A DNA stretch of 38,911 bases, from positions 1 through 38,911 of the forward strand of contig JBOHWL010000183.1 in the NCBI GenBank assembly GCA_050736615.1. The letters are read 5' to 3'. Below, piece after piece: positions 15,169 to 23,293 of this stretch. The notes beneath the pieces are model-generated. The model saw nothing but the letters and a program-made list of their open reading frames with translations. It made no database searches and was not told where the DNA came from. Position numbers and translations under genes: made by a program. Numbering within the stretch: the stretch's first letter is position 1; each line of letters begins with the position of its first letter. The DNA is from JBOHWJ01 sp050736615. Its GTDB lineage: Bacteria > Desulfobacterota > Binatia > Binatales > Binataceae.

Positions 15169-15738
15169 GTGCCAGGTTCCCCGGTTAACGAACCGTCCGA
15201 CGAGGCCTTGATGCGCGCTATCGCCGCCGGTGATCAGCAAGCTCTGCGAAGCCTCAATCACAGATACGGACACGCTCTGGCGGTAGTTGCCGATCGCATC
15301 CTGGCCGACCGCACCGACGCTGAAGAAGTCGCCGCTGACGTGCTATGGCAAATCTGGCGCCAGGCGGTACTGTTCGATCGCTCGCGCGGCTCGGTGGGAG
15401 CGTGGCTGATGATGCTGGTGCGCAGTCGCGCGATCGACCGGCTGCGCGCACGCCGCTCACGCGAGGCCGCCGCGCGCGCCAACGCCGCCTCATCCGTGGC
15501 TGACCCGGTGTCAGATCCGGCCGGCGACCTCCAAAAGACTGAACGGCGTAAGGTGGTCGGCGCCGCGCTCGCCGCTTTGGCCGAAGGCGAGCGCACCGTG
15601 CTGGAGCTCGCCTATTTTTCCGATCTCTCGCAGTCGGCCATCGCGGAAAAGACCGGACTGCCATTGGGCACCGTCAAAAGTCGCATTCGTAGCGCGATGA
15701 TCAAGCTCAAGGAGGCGCTCAAACCCATCAGCGACTAA
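15169..15738 (+). CDS. ECF-type RNA polymerase sigma factor
   Basis: A 189-residue sigma-70 family protein with region 2 (LNHRYGHALAVVADRILADR, DAEEVAADVLWQIWRQA and GSVGAWLMMLVRSRAIDRLR, including the -10 recognition helix) and region 4 (VLELAYFSDLSQSAIAEKTG, LPLGTVKSRIRSAMIKLKEA, the -35 helix-turn-helix). This is the composition of ECF factors of the SigK type that pair with RskA-like anti-sigma factors. The anti-sigma gene follows 6 nt after the stop. The start is GTG with a weak AGGG upstream; a start a few codons later is possible. Target genes are not apparent. An oxidative or thiol/disulfide signal would be typical of SigK/RskA systems, but this is not shown here. Confidence 0.9.
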   Translation: MPGSPVNEPSDEALMRAIAAGDQQALRSLNHRYGHALAVVADRILADRTDAEEVAADVLWQIWRQAVLFDRSRGSVGAWLMMLVRSRAIDRLRARRSREAAARANAASSVADPVSDPAGDLQKTERRKVVGAALAALAEGERTVLELAYFSDLSQSAIAEKTGLPLGTVKSRIRSAMIKLKEALKPISD

Positions 15739-15744
15739 CGGCGG

Positions 15745-16614
15745 ATGGATCACGATCAGCTAAAAGAGCTGCTGCCGCTCGAAGCGATCGGACGGCTGGA
15801 AGGCGAGGAGGCGCGCGCGATGGCGGCGCACCTGGCCACCGGCTGCGACGAATGCGAGCGGGAGCTGCGTGCCCTGCGCGAGGCCCTCGCCGCGATGGCG
15901 CTGAACTATGCTGGCGAGGGACCCGCCGACTCCATCTGGCGGCGCCTCGAGGGTCGCCTGAATAGCGCGGCAACGCCCGCTGGCGCGCGCTCTTTAAGCC
16001 CCGCCGTGAGGCTCGAAGCCAGCCGCCGTGCCGCCACGGGTTGGAAGATTTTCAGCGGTATGGCGGCGGCCGCCGCGATCGCGCTGGCGATTGCGACCGG
16101 CCTACTCGCCCATCAGAACGCCACCATGCCGGCGCATTACCTGAGCCGCATCGACGCGCTGGAATACCACGTCGCCCTGCTCGGCCGCGAACTTCTGCAC
16201 AGTAATCAAGAAGTCAAAGTGATGCGCGATCGGCTCGCCGCCGTTGGTCAATTGACCCGCGCGGTGCTTGCCCCCGATGTTCGCACGATCAAGCTGGGCC
16301 CGCTGCCGCCCGCGCCGAAAGCGGCCGGCGTGGTTGCCTTCAGCCCCTCACGCGGGCACGCGATGCTCCAAGTGGCCGGACTGCCGCCCGCGCCACCGGG
16401 CAAGCAATACGAACTTTGGTGGATCGGCGCAAAGAGCGGGCCCGTGGAGGCCGCGCTTTTCACTCCGGGACCGCACGGCGCCACCACGGTTTCCTCCTCA
16501 ATGCCGCCCGCCGGTGAGCGCATCCTGGCCAGTGCCATCACGCTGGAACCCGCCGGCGGCGTGCCCAAACCCACTGGCCCGATGTATCTCAAGGGCGCGC
16601 CGGTGCGCGATTGA
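15745..16614 (+). CDS. RskA-like transmembrane anti-sigma factor
   Basis: A 289-residue single-pass membrane protein. The cytoplasmic N terminus has a zinc-finger-like anti-sigma motif, HLATGCDECERELR (His29, Cys34, Cys37), followed by a helix that would clamp the sigma factor. A transmembrane segment lies at about 103-121 (FSGMAAAAAIALAIATGLL). A coiled-coil-like stretch follows (YLSRIDALEYHVALLGRELL). The periplasmic C-terminal RskA domain carries GHAMLQVAGLPPAPPGKQYE, LWWIGAKSGPVEAALFTPG and ILASAITLEPAGGVPKPTGP. Regulated proteolysis of such proteins frees the sigma factor. It is encoded 6 nt after the sigma gene, so the two form one operon. Confidence 0.9.
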   Translation: MDHDQLKELLPLEAIGRLEGEEARAMAAHLATGCDECERELRALREALAAMALNYAGEGPADSIWRRLEGRLNSAATPAGARSLSPAVRLEASRRAATGWKIFSGMAAAAAIALAIATGLLAHQNATMPAHYLSRIDALEYHVALLGRELLHSNQEVKVMRDRLAAVGQLTRAVLAPDVRTIKLGPLPPAPKAAGVVAFSPSRGHAMLQVAGLPPAPPGKQYELWWIGAKSGPVEAALFTPGPHGATTVSSSMPPAGERILASAITLEPAGGVPKPTGPMYLKGAPVRD

Positions 16615-16921
16615 GCATCTGGCCGGACGCGGCCCGCTTCACCGCTGGAGAGGCCGTCACGCCGCAATAGTCTGAGTCCGTGAAGCTTGCGGATTTGTCT
16701 TTTGATCGCAGGATTTTGGGGACTGCCAATACGGTTGTCCCTTTTGTCATTTCCCGGGTGTGCTCGGGATGACAGAAAAGATGATTTCATTGCCAAGCCT
16801 GTTAAACTTGAGGAAGCTGAATTATTCACGCTCGGGCCAGAGTGAAGCTCATTCGGCAAGGCCATCTCAGGTCATCACCTCGCACGCGCGCCCTGAATGA
16901 CAGGCAAGGCGGAGAATACAC
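16615..16921. other. Intergenic region with repeat remnants
   Basis: No gene is supported in these 307 nt. A terminus-only remnant of the dispersed repeat lies at 16745-16774: TGTCATTTCCCGGG on the left and GCTCGGGATGACA on the right, forming a hairpin with nothing between. A second degenerate piece, CCTCGCACGCGCGCCCTGAA (16878-16897) plus TGACA, ends just before the GCGGAG ribosome-binding site of the next gene. Confidence 0.6.
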
Positions 16922-17698
16922 ATGGTCACGGGATTTGATCATATCGTTATCGTGGTGCGCGATCTCGAAGCCGCAATCAACGAGTATTGGCGGCTGGGCT
17001 TTACTGTCGTGCGTGGCGGACGCCATCCGGGAATCGGCACGCATAACGCTCTGATAGCGTTCGCCGACGGTGCGTATTTCGAATTGATTGCGTTTCTCCC
17101 GCCGGTTTCAGATACACCCCATCCGTGGTATGCGGCCTTGCAACAAGGCGGCGGTTTGACCGATTTCTGTGTGCGCACGCCTGATCTCGAAGCGGACGCC
17201 GCCGCGTTTCGTCAAGCCGGCGCGGAAATCGGCAAACCCTTTCGCATGAGCCGTCAACGCCCCGATGGCTACAAGTTGAGCTGGGTGCTGGCGACCGTCG
17301 AAGGCGCTCTGCGCGGGGTGGTGCCGTTCTTCATTCGCGATGAAACGCCGCGCGATGAACGTGTGCCGCGCGAGCGTTCTCATCGTAATGGTGTGACTGG
17401 CATCAAGACGCTCACGCTCGCGGTCAGCGACGTTCCTTCGATCGCGCGTATTTACCAGACCGCGTTAGGCGCGGTGGGCGAAGCCATCAAACGCGCAGAC
17501 CTTGGCGGCGACGGTCTTCACTTCATGCTGGGCGCGCACGAACTGCAACTGCTTGCCAGCGACGGCGCGGGCTTGCTCGAGGAGCGGCTGCGCACGCGTG
17601 GTCCGTCGCCGTTCGAAGTGGTTCTCAGTGGTCCCGGCGGCGCGAGGCGCCCGCTCGATGTCGCCGCGGCCGCGCGCGCGCGAATCGTGATCGACTGA
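16922..17698 (+). CDS. VOC / glyoxalase-like domain protein
   Basis: A 258-residue protein of the glyoxalase-like (Glyoxalase_3 type) branch of the vicinal oxygen chelate superfamily. The first beta-alpha-beta-beta-beta module opens with FDHIVIVVRDLEAAINEYWR and LGFTVVRGGRHPGIGTHNAL, with candidate metal ligands His7 and Glu57 (YFELIAF). A second, more degenerate module follows from about residue 160 (IKTLTLAVSDVPSIARIYQT). Members act as dioxygenases, isomerases or binding proteins, so no reaction is given. GCGGAG lies 7 nt before the ATG. The cobyrinate synthase gene starts 16 nt after its stop on the same strand, probably in one transcript, though no functional link is evident. Confidence 0.85.
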   Translation: MVTGFDHIVIVVRDLEAAINEYWRLGFTVVRGGRHPGIGTHNALIAFADGAYFELIAFLPPVSDTPHPWYAALQQGGGLTDFCVRTPDLEADAAAFRQAGAEIGKPFRMSRQRPDGYKLSWVLATVEGALRGVVPFFIRDETPRDERVPRERSHRNGVTGIKTLTLAVSDVPSIARIYQTALGAVGEAIKRADLGGDGLHFMLGAHELQLLASDGAGLLEERLRTRGPSPFEVVLSGPGGARRPLDVAAAARARIVID

Positions 17699-17714
17699 CC
17701 GGGGCGCTGTTCAC

Positions 17715-19088
17715 GTGAATATCCCGCGAATCGTGATTGCGGCCAGCGCCAGCGGGGTGGGCAAAACCTCGGTGACAGTTGGCTTGATTGAAGCGCTGCG
17801 TGCGCGTGGATTACGCGTCGCGCCGTTCAAATGCGGGCCGGATTACCTCGATCCCACTTATCATGCGCTTGCCACCGGCTGTCCGTCGCAAAATCTCGAC
17901 GGCTGGATGATGGGGCGAGAGGCGGTGCTGACGACGTTTGCCACGGCCGCACGGGACGCCGATATCGCGGTAATCGAAGGCATGATGGGGCTTTACGATG
18001 GCGCCACTCCGACAAGTGAGGACGGCAGCACGGCGCAAATCGCGAAATGGCTGGGCGCGCCGGTGCTGCTGGTGGTCGATGCGGCGGGAATTGCGCGGAC
18101 CGTGGCCGCACTCGCGCTCGGTTTTGCTCGCTTCGATCCGCATCTGAATCTGGCCGGCCTGATTTGCAATCGCGTTGGCGGCCGCGGCCATCTTGATCTG
18201 TTGCGCCAGAGCGCGCCGATGGTACCGATCGTTGGCGGCTTGCCGGATTTCCCCGGCGGCTCGTTTCCAGAACGGCATCTGGGACTGATACGCGCCGCCA
18301 GCGACGACGTGTCGCATGCGCGCGTCGCACAATGGGGTCCGCTGGTTGCGCAATGGTGCGACCTCGACCGCATCCTGAGCCTGGCCGGCGCAGCCTCGCC
18401 CTTGCTTTCGCATCCGGCGGATGAACCGGCGGGCGCTCGTTCGCATTGCCGGCTGGGGGTCGCCTTCGATGAGGCGTTTCATTTCTATTACGCCGATAAT
18501 CTGCGCCGGCTGGAAGCGCTCGGCGTCGAGATAGTTCACTTCGCGCCGACCGCCGATCATGCGCTGCCGGAGGTTGACGGACTCTATTTCGGTGGAGGTT
18601 ATCCGGAAACTCAGGCCGAAGCGCTGGCGTCAAATCATGCGATGCTTGAAGCGGTCCGTGCCTTCGCCGCGGACGGAGGTCCAATCTATGCCGAATGCGG
18701 CGGGCTGATGTATTTGAGCGCGGCAATCCGCACGCTCGACGGAAAGCGGTGGCCGATGGCGGGTCTGTTCGAGAGCGACGCGGTGATGCACGAACGCTTG
18801 CAGGCGCTGGGCTATGTTGAAGTGGAAACGCGGGCCGCTTCGATGCTCGGCGACGCCGGTCAGCGCTTTCGTGGTCATCAGTTCCGCTATTCGACGCTGG
18901 AACCGGCCTCAAAAGCCGAATGCGTATACACGGTCAAACCGCGCTGGGGCGGTGCGACGTTTAATGAAGGCTATCGCTCCAACAACGTGTTGGCGTCCTA
19001 CGTTCACGCGCATTGGGCGTCTAATCCGTCGCTCGCGGCACGCTTGGCCGATGCCTGCGTGCGCTTTCACAAACTCGCTCCGCGTTAA
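17715..19088 (+). CDS. cobB: Cobyrinate a,c-diamide synthase
   Basis: A 457-residue CobB/CbiA-type enzyme, the full usual length. It amidates the a and c carboxylates of (hydrogeno)byrinate or cobyrinate with glutamine and ATP in corrinoid synthesis. The N-terminal dethiobiotin-synthetase-like domain has the P-loop AASASGVGKTSVTVG (9-23) and FKCGPDYLDPTYHALATG. The C-terminal triad-type glutamine amidotransferase domain has FGGGYPETQAEAL and IYAECGGLMYL with nucleophile Cys328, and near the end FNEGYRSNNVLASYVHAHW carrying the His. The start is GTG. Other cobalamin genes are absent from the window, so this gene is separated from its pathway. The anaerobic versus aerobic type cannot be decided here. 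Confidence 0.94.
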   Translation: MNIPRIVIAASASGVGKTSVTVGLIEALRARGLRVAPFKCGPDYLDPTYHALATGCPSQNLDGWMMGREAVLTTFATAARDADIAVIEGMMGLYDGATPTSEDGSTAQIAKWLGAPVLLVVDAAGIARTVAALALGFARFDPHLNLAGLICNRVGGRGHLDLLRQSAPMVPIVGGLPDFPGGSFPERHLGLIRAASDDVSHARVAQWGPLVAQWCDLDRILSLAGAASPLLSHPADEPAGARSHCRLGVAFDEAFHFYYADNLRRLEALGVEIVHFAPTADHALPEVDGLYFGGGYPETQAEALASNHAMLEAVRAFAADGGPIYAECGGLMYLSAAIRTLDGKRWPMAGLFESDAVMHERLQALGYVEVETRAASMLGDAGQRFRGHQFRYSTLEPASKAECVYTVKPRWGGATFNEGYRSNNVLASYVHAHWASNPSLAARLADACVRFHKLAPR

Positions 19089-19150
19089 GTATTGGCGCGG
19101 GCGCCTCCGCGAACGAACCTCCGCACAACTCTTATCTGTTATTTCCTATC

Positions 19151-19410
19151 TGTCATTCCGAAGAGTGTGTGGATTTGTTTTGTTTTTCTGTCATTCCGAG
19201 CACAGCGAGGAATCCCGGATCTTTCTGCTTTTTCTGTGTTTTTTCGGGATTCTTCACTTATTTTTGAACGCCCCTCGCGGACTCGTTTGCTCGCTTCGCC
19301 TGCGGCTACGCTGGCGGCAGACTCCGTTCAGAATGACAAAAATTCACAGATTGCGAGCGCACTAGCGTAACCGCAGGCGAAGCTAATGGTAGACTGCGTT
19401 CGGAATGACA
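19151..19410 (+). repeat. Dispersed TIR repeat, near-complete copy
   Basis: It begins TGTCATTCCGAAGAGTGTGT, repeats the left terminus TGTCATTCCGAGCAC at 19189, and ends GCGTTCGGAATGACA at 19396-19410. Internal hairpin arms are GAGGAATCCCG (from 19206) and CGGGATTCTTC, separated by a T-rich loop with a TTTTTT run. It is very similar to the copy at 26879-27146 over its whole length and lies between convergent genes ending at 19088 and 19434. Confidence 0.85.
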
Positions 19411-19433
19411 CCAACGGTTTGTGCAGCGGTTCC

Positions 19434-20006
19434 CTAATGATGCTGCTCCTGCAACGGCCGCCAAGTGAACGTCACTTGCGCGTTGGTCAGATAACAGTCC
19501 AATTCATAATGCGGCAAGCCGAACGCCACGCGTAGTGCGCGGAATTCCTCGATCACCTTTTGCAGGCGCGCGGCCGTGATGCCGGCTGGATACTGATGCG
19601 GCTCGCATGGCTCGGCACCCGCGCCAAAGGCGGTCGCCAGGGTCACGGCCAGGCAACCGGGGCTGCGATGAGCTTCGCCATTGCCGAAATCGACCCGCAC
19701 GCATCGCATGCACAGTACGGCATGCGACGGTTCGCTGACGCGCGCCTCCTCCTCGAAGCGCGCCAGTGCGACCGCGCATTCAATCCAGGCCTCGTGCGCA
19801 CGCTCGGTCGAGTAACGGCGGATTGCTCGCGCCAGCTTGCTCAAGGTGCGTTCGTCGGCGTCGGCGGCGACCTTGAGGATCGTGTCGTTATCGATATTGA
19901 CCGCCGCGCCAAGTTGGTCGGCAAGAAAACGCCTCAGGTTGATCGGCAGGCGGCATTCGGTATGAGAACAGGAATTTTCAAAAGATGGGGGGCTGGGGAT
20001 CGGCAC
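19434..20006 (-). CDS. Hypothetical cysteine-rich protein
   Basis: A protein of about 190 residues that I do not recognise. It has possible metal-binding cysteines (NSCSHTEC near the N terminus, VLCMRCVRVDF in the middle, PGCL and EPCEPHQ later), a helical stretch LKVAADADERTLSKLARAIR, and a conserved-looking C-terminal part with KVIEEFRALRVAFGLPHYEL. The start is uncertain: the frame is open to a GTG at 20195, but the extra part is Arg/Pro-rich and looks noncoding, so I chose the GTG at 20006. Neither has a ribosome-binding site at good distance. The stop codon abuts the flank of a dispersed repeat (CAT TAG GGAACC), just as the MaoC gene at 8039 does. Confidence 0.5.
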   Translation of the reverse strand: MPIPSPPSFENSCSHTECRLPINLRRFLADQLGAAVNIDNDTILKVAADADERTLSKLARAIRRYSTERAHEAWIECAVALARFEEEARVSEPSHAVLCMRCVRVDFGNGEAHRSPGCLAVTLATAFGAGAEPCEPHQYPAGITAARLQKVIEEFRALRVAFGLPHYELDCYLTNAQVTFTWRPLQEQHH

Positions 20007-20692
20007 ATCGCGTGAGCTGGGCGGCTGGTTTTCGCGTGAGCCTTTTCCCCTGGCCGTTCGATGGAACAGCGTGGGAGTTCCCTGAATCAAGCGCGAAACG
20101 TTCGCGCCTCTGCGCACCAAGGGTCCGGTTCGCAAGGGTCTCAACCTCCTTTGGTCCTGACGCGGTCTTGTGCTGGTCCGCTCCCGTGGGTCCACGGCCA
20201 GCCGATGCCCGCATCAATTCCGCTATGTGCGCCTGATTGTTTAGCGTGGTCGTCCCGCGTGAATGCAAGCTCCTGTACCCGAGAGACGCCGCGGCGATTT
20301 GCGGCAATTTCTAAGCGAACAACGCCAGTCCCAATCCAATCCATGAGCGGCTCACTTCCCGGCCCGAGCGCGCTCCAGCATCGCTTGCCCATCCGCCCGC
20401 CTTGCTCCCCACACCGCGATCCCAGCAGCGGCTCGATGGTATGACGCACAACCTCCGGACGGCCTGACACTCCGCCCACCAAAATCCGGTCGTCCCCAAG
20501 TCGTGCGACATTGCGGACCAACGGTCACAATCAAATCGCACCGACCATCATTTGGTTTAGCGCGCGCGACGCCGGGCAAGCAATGCCTTGGACAAGGAAG
20601 GACGCTCGCAACTCAGCTTGACAATTAATCGCATGCGTGCGTTTTGTCGTACTCCAGTCACTCGTGAACATCGGGTATTATGAGGTGAACTA
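20007..20692. other. Long intergenic region without supported gene
   Basis: About 690 nt between divergent genes. Frames on both strands encode Arg/Gly/Pro-rich or otherwise non-protein-like sequence with no family resemblance. On the minus strand AAAGGAGG near 20150 could serve a TTG-initiated extension of the preceding protein, but this is weak. TTGACA at 20618-20623 could be a -35 box for the gene at 20693, but no matching -10 box is evident at 16-18 nt; TATTAT at 20676-20681 is too close to the ribosome-binding site. Confidence 0.5.
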
Positions 20693-21724
20693 ATGGATAT
20701 GAATGCGGTCTTTGCGACTCCGCTCTGCGCGCGACTCAACATCGAACATCCAGTATTTCAAGCTGGGATGGGCTTTGTGGCACATGCCGAGCTGGCCGCG
20801 GCGGTTTCCAACGCGGGTGGACTGGGCTGTATCGGCTCGGGTTCGATGAGTGCGCATGAATTAAGAGAACAGATTCATTTATGCCGCGCGATGACCGACC
20901 GACCCTTCGCGGTCGATATTCTTTTCGCCGAAGTTAAGGCCGACCCCAATGTGCGTGAGGTTCTACGCTACACCTCCAATGTGCAGCAAATCATCGATGT
21001 GACGTTGGCGGAAAAAGTGCCGGTGATCGTCTCGGGCTTGGGCAATCCGGGCGGTATCACCGCGCGGGCGCATGCTGAAGGTGCGATCGTGATGTCGCTG
21101 TGCGGCAACGTCAGGCAGGCGCGGCGGCTCGAAGCCTCCGGTGTGGACGTGATCATCGCGCAGGGCCACGAGGCCGGCGGCCATACCGGCCGCATCGGCA
21201 CGCTGACGCTGGTGCCGCAAATCGCCGACGCGGTGCGCGTGCCGGTGCTCGCGGCGGGCGGCGTGGCGGACGGACGCGGACTGCTGGCGGCGCTCGCCCT
21301 CGGCGCCGAAGGGGTGTGGATGGGCACCCGCTTCATCGCGTCGGTCGAAGCGTTCGCCCACGTCAATTACAAAAATCGCATCATCGCGATTGACGAAGAA
21401 GGCACCACGATTACGCGTTGCCATTCGGGCAAGCCATGCCGCCTGATTCGCAACCATTTCACCGATTCGTGGGTTGGGCGCGAAAGCGAGATTCAGCCGT
21501 TTCCTTTGCAAATGGCGCGGGTCGGGTTTCCGCTGGCGGAGAAGGCGCGCTACGAGGGCATGATAGAGGACGGTGGGCTCGCCTGCGGGCAGAGCGCGGG
21601 TATGATCAACTCGATCATGCCGGCCGGTCAGATCGTGCGCGAGGTGATGGCGGAAGCGCGTGCGGCCTTGGAGGACCGGATTGTCAATCCGTGGCGCAAG
21701 CCGCGTCGCGCGCACGCTGCCTAG
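20693..21724 (+). CDS. Nitronate monooxygenase / FabK-like FMN protein
   Basis: A 343-residue TIM-barrel flavoprotein of the nitronate monooxygenase / 2-nitropropane dioxygenase family, which also contains the enoyl-ACP reductase FabK. FMN-binding segments are PVFQAGMGFVAHAELAAAVS, NAGGLGCIGSGS, IIAQGHEAGGHTGRIGTLTL (the GHEAGGHxG signature with the candidate catalytic His) and VLAAGGVADGRGLLAALALG plus GVWMGTRFIAS. Members oxidise alkyl nitronates or reduce enoyl thioesters; in a region rich in acyl-CoA genes a CoA- or ACP-linked reductase role is also possible. GAGGTGA precedes the ATG by 4 nt. It converges with asnS. Confidence 0.88.
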   Translation: MDMNAVFATPLCARLNIEHPVFQAGMGFVAHAELAAAVSNAGGLGCIGSGSMSAHELREQIHLCRAMTDRPFAVDILFAEVKADPNVREVLRYTSNVQQIIDVTLAEKVPVIVSGLGNPGGITARAHAEGAIVMSLCGNVRQARRLEASGVDVIIAQGHEAGGHTGRIGTLTLVPQIADAVRVPVLAAGGVADGRGLLAALALGAEGVWMGTRFIASVEAFAHVNYKNRIIAIDEEGTTITRCHSGKPCRLIRNHFTDSWVGRESEIQPFPLQMARVGFPLAEKARYEGMIEDGGLACGQSAGMINSIMPAGQIVREVMAEARAALEDRIVNPWRKPRRAHAA

Positions 21725-21732
21725 TCGCGCGC

Positions 21733-21833
21733 GGCATTCCACTTGCGGCCGCTCGTGCAAAAAATCCCGAGCAGCGCGAACGCTCTTCCGACCGCCGGCA
21801 TGGAATGCCGAGGGCCGTCGGGCATGGAATGCC
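21733..21833. repeat. Short repeated palindromes between convergent genes
   Basis: GGCATGGAATGCCG occurs at 21797-21810 and again at 21820-21834, each a small self-pairing unit (GGCAT and ATGCC around GGA). GGCATTCCA at 21733-21741 is complementary to TGGAATGCC in either copy, so larger alternative hairpins can form. The block lies in the 112-nt gap between the nitronate monooxygenase and asnS genes and may act in termination. Confidence 0.5.
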
Positions 21834-21836
21834 GCG

Positions 21837-23144
21837 CTACGGCTCCAGCCGCTCCATCATGCGCGGAAACGGCACCGCCTCGCGCACATGATGGATCCCG
21901 CAGAGCCACGACACCGCCCGTTCAATCCCCATCCCAAAACCCGCATGCGGCACCGAACCATAGCGCCGCAGGTCGAGATACCAGTTGAAGGGCTCGAGCG
22001 GCAATCCATTATCGACCAGCCGTTGGCGCAGCGTTTCGTAATCGTCCTCGCGCTGCCCGCCGCCGATGATCTCGCCGTAGCCCTCGGGCGAGAGCATGTC
22101 GACGCATAACGCAACCTCTGGCCGTGCGGGGTCGCGTTTCATGTAAAACGGCTTGGATGCCGCCGGATACCGATGAACCATCACGGGCGCGTCGAAGTCA
22201 CTGGAGAGCGCCGTCTCCTCGTCTCCGCCCAGGTCGTCACCCCATGTGACTGAAAGGCCTTTGGCTTGGAGTCGTGTGATCGCCTCGTCGTAAGTGATAC
22301 GTGGATAGGGCGGCGTGGCGGCCAGCTCCAGTTTGCTCAAATCACGCTCGAGGTTCTTCAGGTCCTCGCGGCGGCGGTCGAGCACGCGGCCGACGATATA
22401 AGCGACAAAATCCTCGGCTAATTGCATGTCTTCGTCGAGCGTGTAGTAGGCGACTTCAGGCTCGACCATCCAGAATTCGGTCAGATGGCGCCGTGTCTTG
22501 GATTTTTCGGCACGGAAGACCGGCCCAAAGCAGTAGACTTTGCCGAAGGCCAGCGCGCCCGCTTCGGCATAGAGCTGACCGCTCTGAGTCAGATAGGCCT
22601 TGCGTTCGCCGAAGTAGTCGATTTCGAACAGGTTGGTGGTGCCTTCACACGAGGTCGGCGTGAGAATGGGCGCGTCGAACAGCACGAAGCCGCGCTCGTG
22701 GAAAAAATCCCGGCACGCCATCTCCACCTCGCTGCGCACGCGCAAAATCGCATGCTGGCGCTGGGAGCGCACCCACAAATGGCGCAGGTCGTGCAAAAAG
22801 GCGACGCCATGCTCTTTGGGGGTGATCGGATAGTCCGCCGCCGGCGCCACGAGCCGGTAGCTCTTGAGCGTCAATTCGATGCCGCCCGGCGCGCGTTTAT
22901 CCGCACGCGCCGTGCCGGTTACTTCAAGCGAGCTTTCCTGCCCGAGATGGTCGGCGGCGGCGAAGCTTTCCTCTCCCAGATCGGCGCGTGAGGCCACACA
23001 TTGGCAAAGTCCAGTGCCGTCGCGCAGCAACAGGAAATGGATCTTGCCGCTCGAGCGCCGATTGTAGAGCCATCCGCGCAAGGTCACTTCCTCGCCCACA
23101 TGGCGGCCGAGGTCTTCGATATAAGCCCACGCCATGCGCTCCAT
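21837..23144 (-). CDS. asnS: Asparaginyl-tRNA synthetase
   Basis: A 435-residue class IIb aminoacyl-tRNA synthetase charging tRNA-Asn. The N-terminal OB-fold anticodon-binding domain includes VTLRGWLYNRRSSGKIHFLL and RDGTGLCQCV. The catalytic domain has the motif 1 region (HAILRVRSEVEMACRDFFHE), PILTPTSCEGTTNLFEIDYF, motif 2 (GPVFRAEKSKTRRHLTEFWM) and motif 3 (HAGFGMGIERAVSWLCGI). The Asn-specific form is indicated by the overall AsnS-like pattern rather than the longer AspS insert domain. Two starts are possible, 23144 and 23135; GGAG lies close to the second. The presence of AsnS does not exclude a tRNA-dependent amidation route elsewhere. It is divergent from the acyl-CoA dehydrogenase gene at 23294. 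Confidence 0.93.
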   Translation of the reverse strand: MERMAWAYIEDLGRHVGEEVTLRGWLYNRRSSGKIHFLLLRDGTGLCQCVASRADLGEESFAAADHLGQESSLEVTGTARADKRAPGGIELTLKSYRLVAPAADYPITPKEHGVAFLHDLRHLWVRSQRQHAILRVRSEVEMACRDFFHERGFVLFDAPILTPTSCEGTTNLFEIDYFGERKAYLTQSGQLYAEAGALAFGKVYCFGPVFRAEKSKTRRHLTEFWMVEPEVAYYTLDEDMQLAEDFVAYIVGRVLDRRREDLKNLERDLSKLELAATPPYPRITYDEAITRLQAKGLSVTWGDDLGGDEETALSSDFDAPVMVHRYPAASKPFYMKRDPARPEVALCVDMLSPEGYGEIIGGGQREDDYETLRQRLVDNGLPLEPFNWYLDLRRYGSVPHAGFGMGIERAVSWLCGIHHVREAVPFPRMMERLEP

Positions 23145-23293
23145 TTAACATATCGGCGCATTCTCGGGCGACCGTGGCCCTGATTCTCCACCGGCCGTGG
23201 AGCGGAGTGAAATTCGAAACCCGCGCGGGCGTTTCCAACCCCGTACGAAGTTCGACTATGCTTTGATTCACGGCAAGGCGACGGGATGGCACG

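Noticed and set aside
17827..18912. 361-codon minus-strand frame opposite cobB
   Set aside because: Arg/Pro/Ser-rich shadow of a clearly recognised gene; GC-rich DNA commonly leaves long antisense frames open.
20141..20521. Minus-strand open frame of 126 codons in the long gap before the nitronate monooxygenase gene
   Set aside because: Gly/Arg-rich, no ribosome-binding site, no family resemblance, overlapped by equally long frames on both strands.
20618..20681. TTGACA and TATTAT as a promoter pair
   Set aside because: The spacing (52 nt) is far too long and TATTAT touches the ribosome-binding site; no proper pair is seen.
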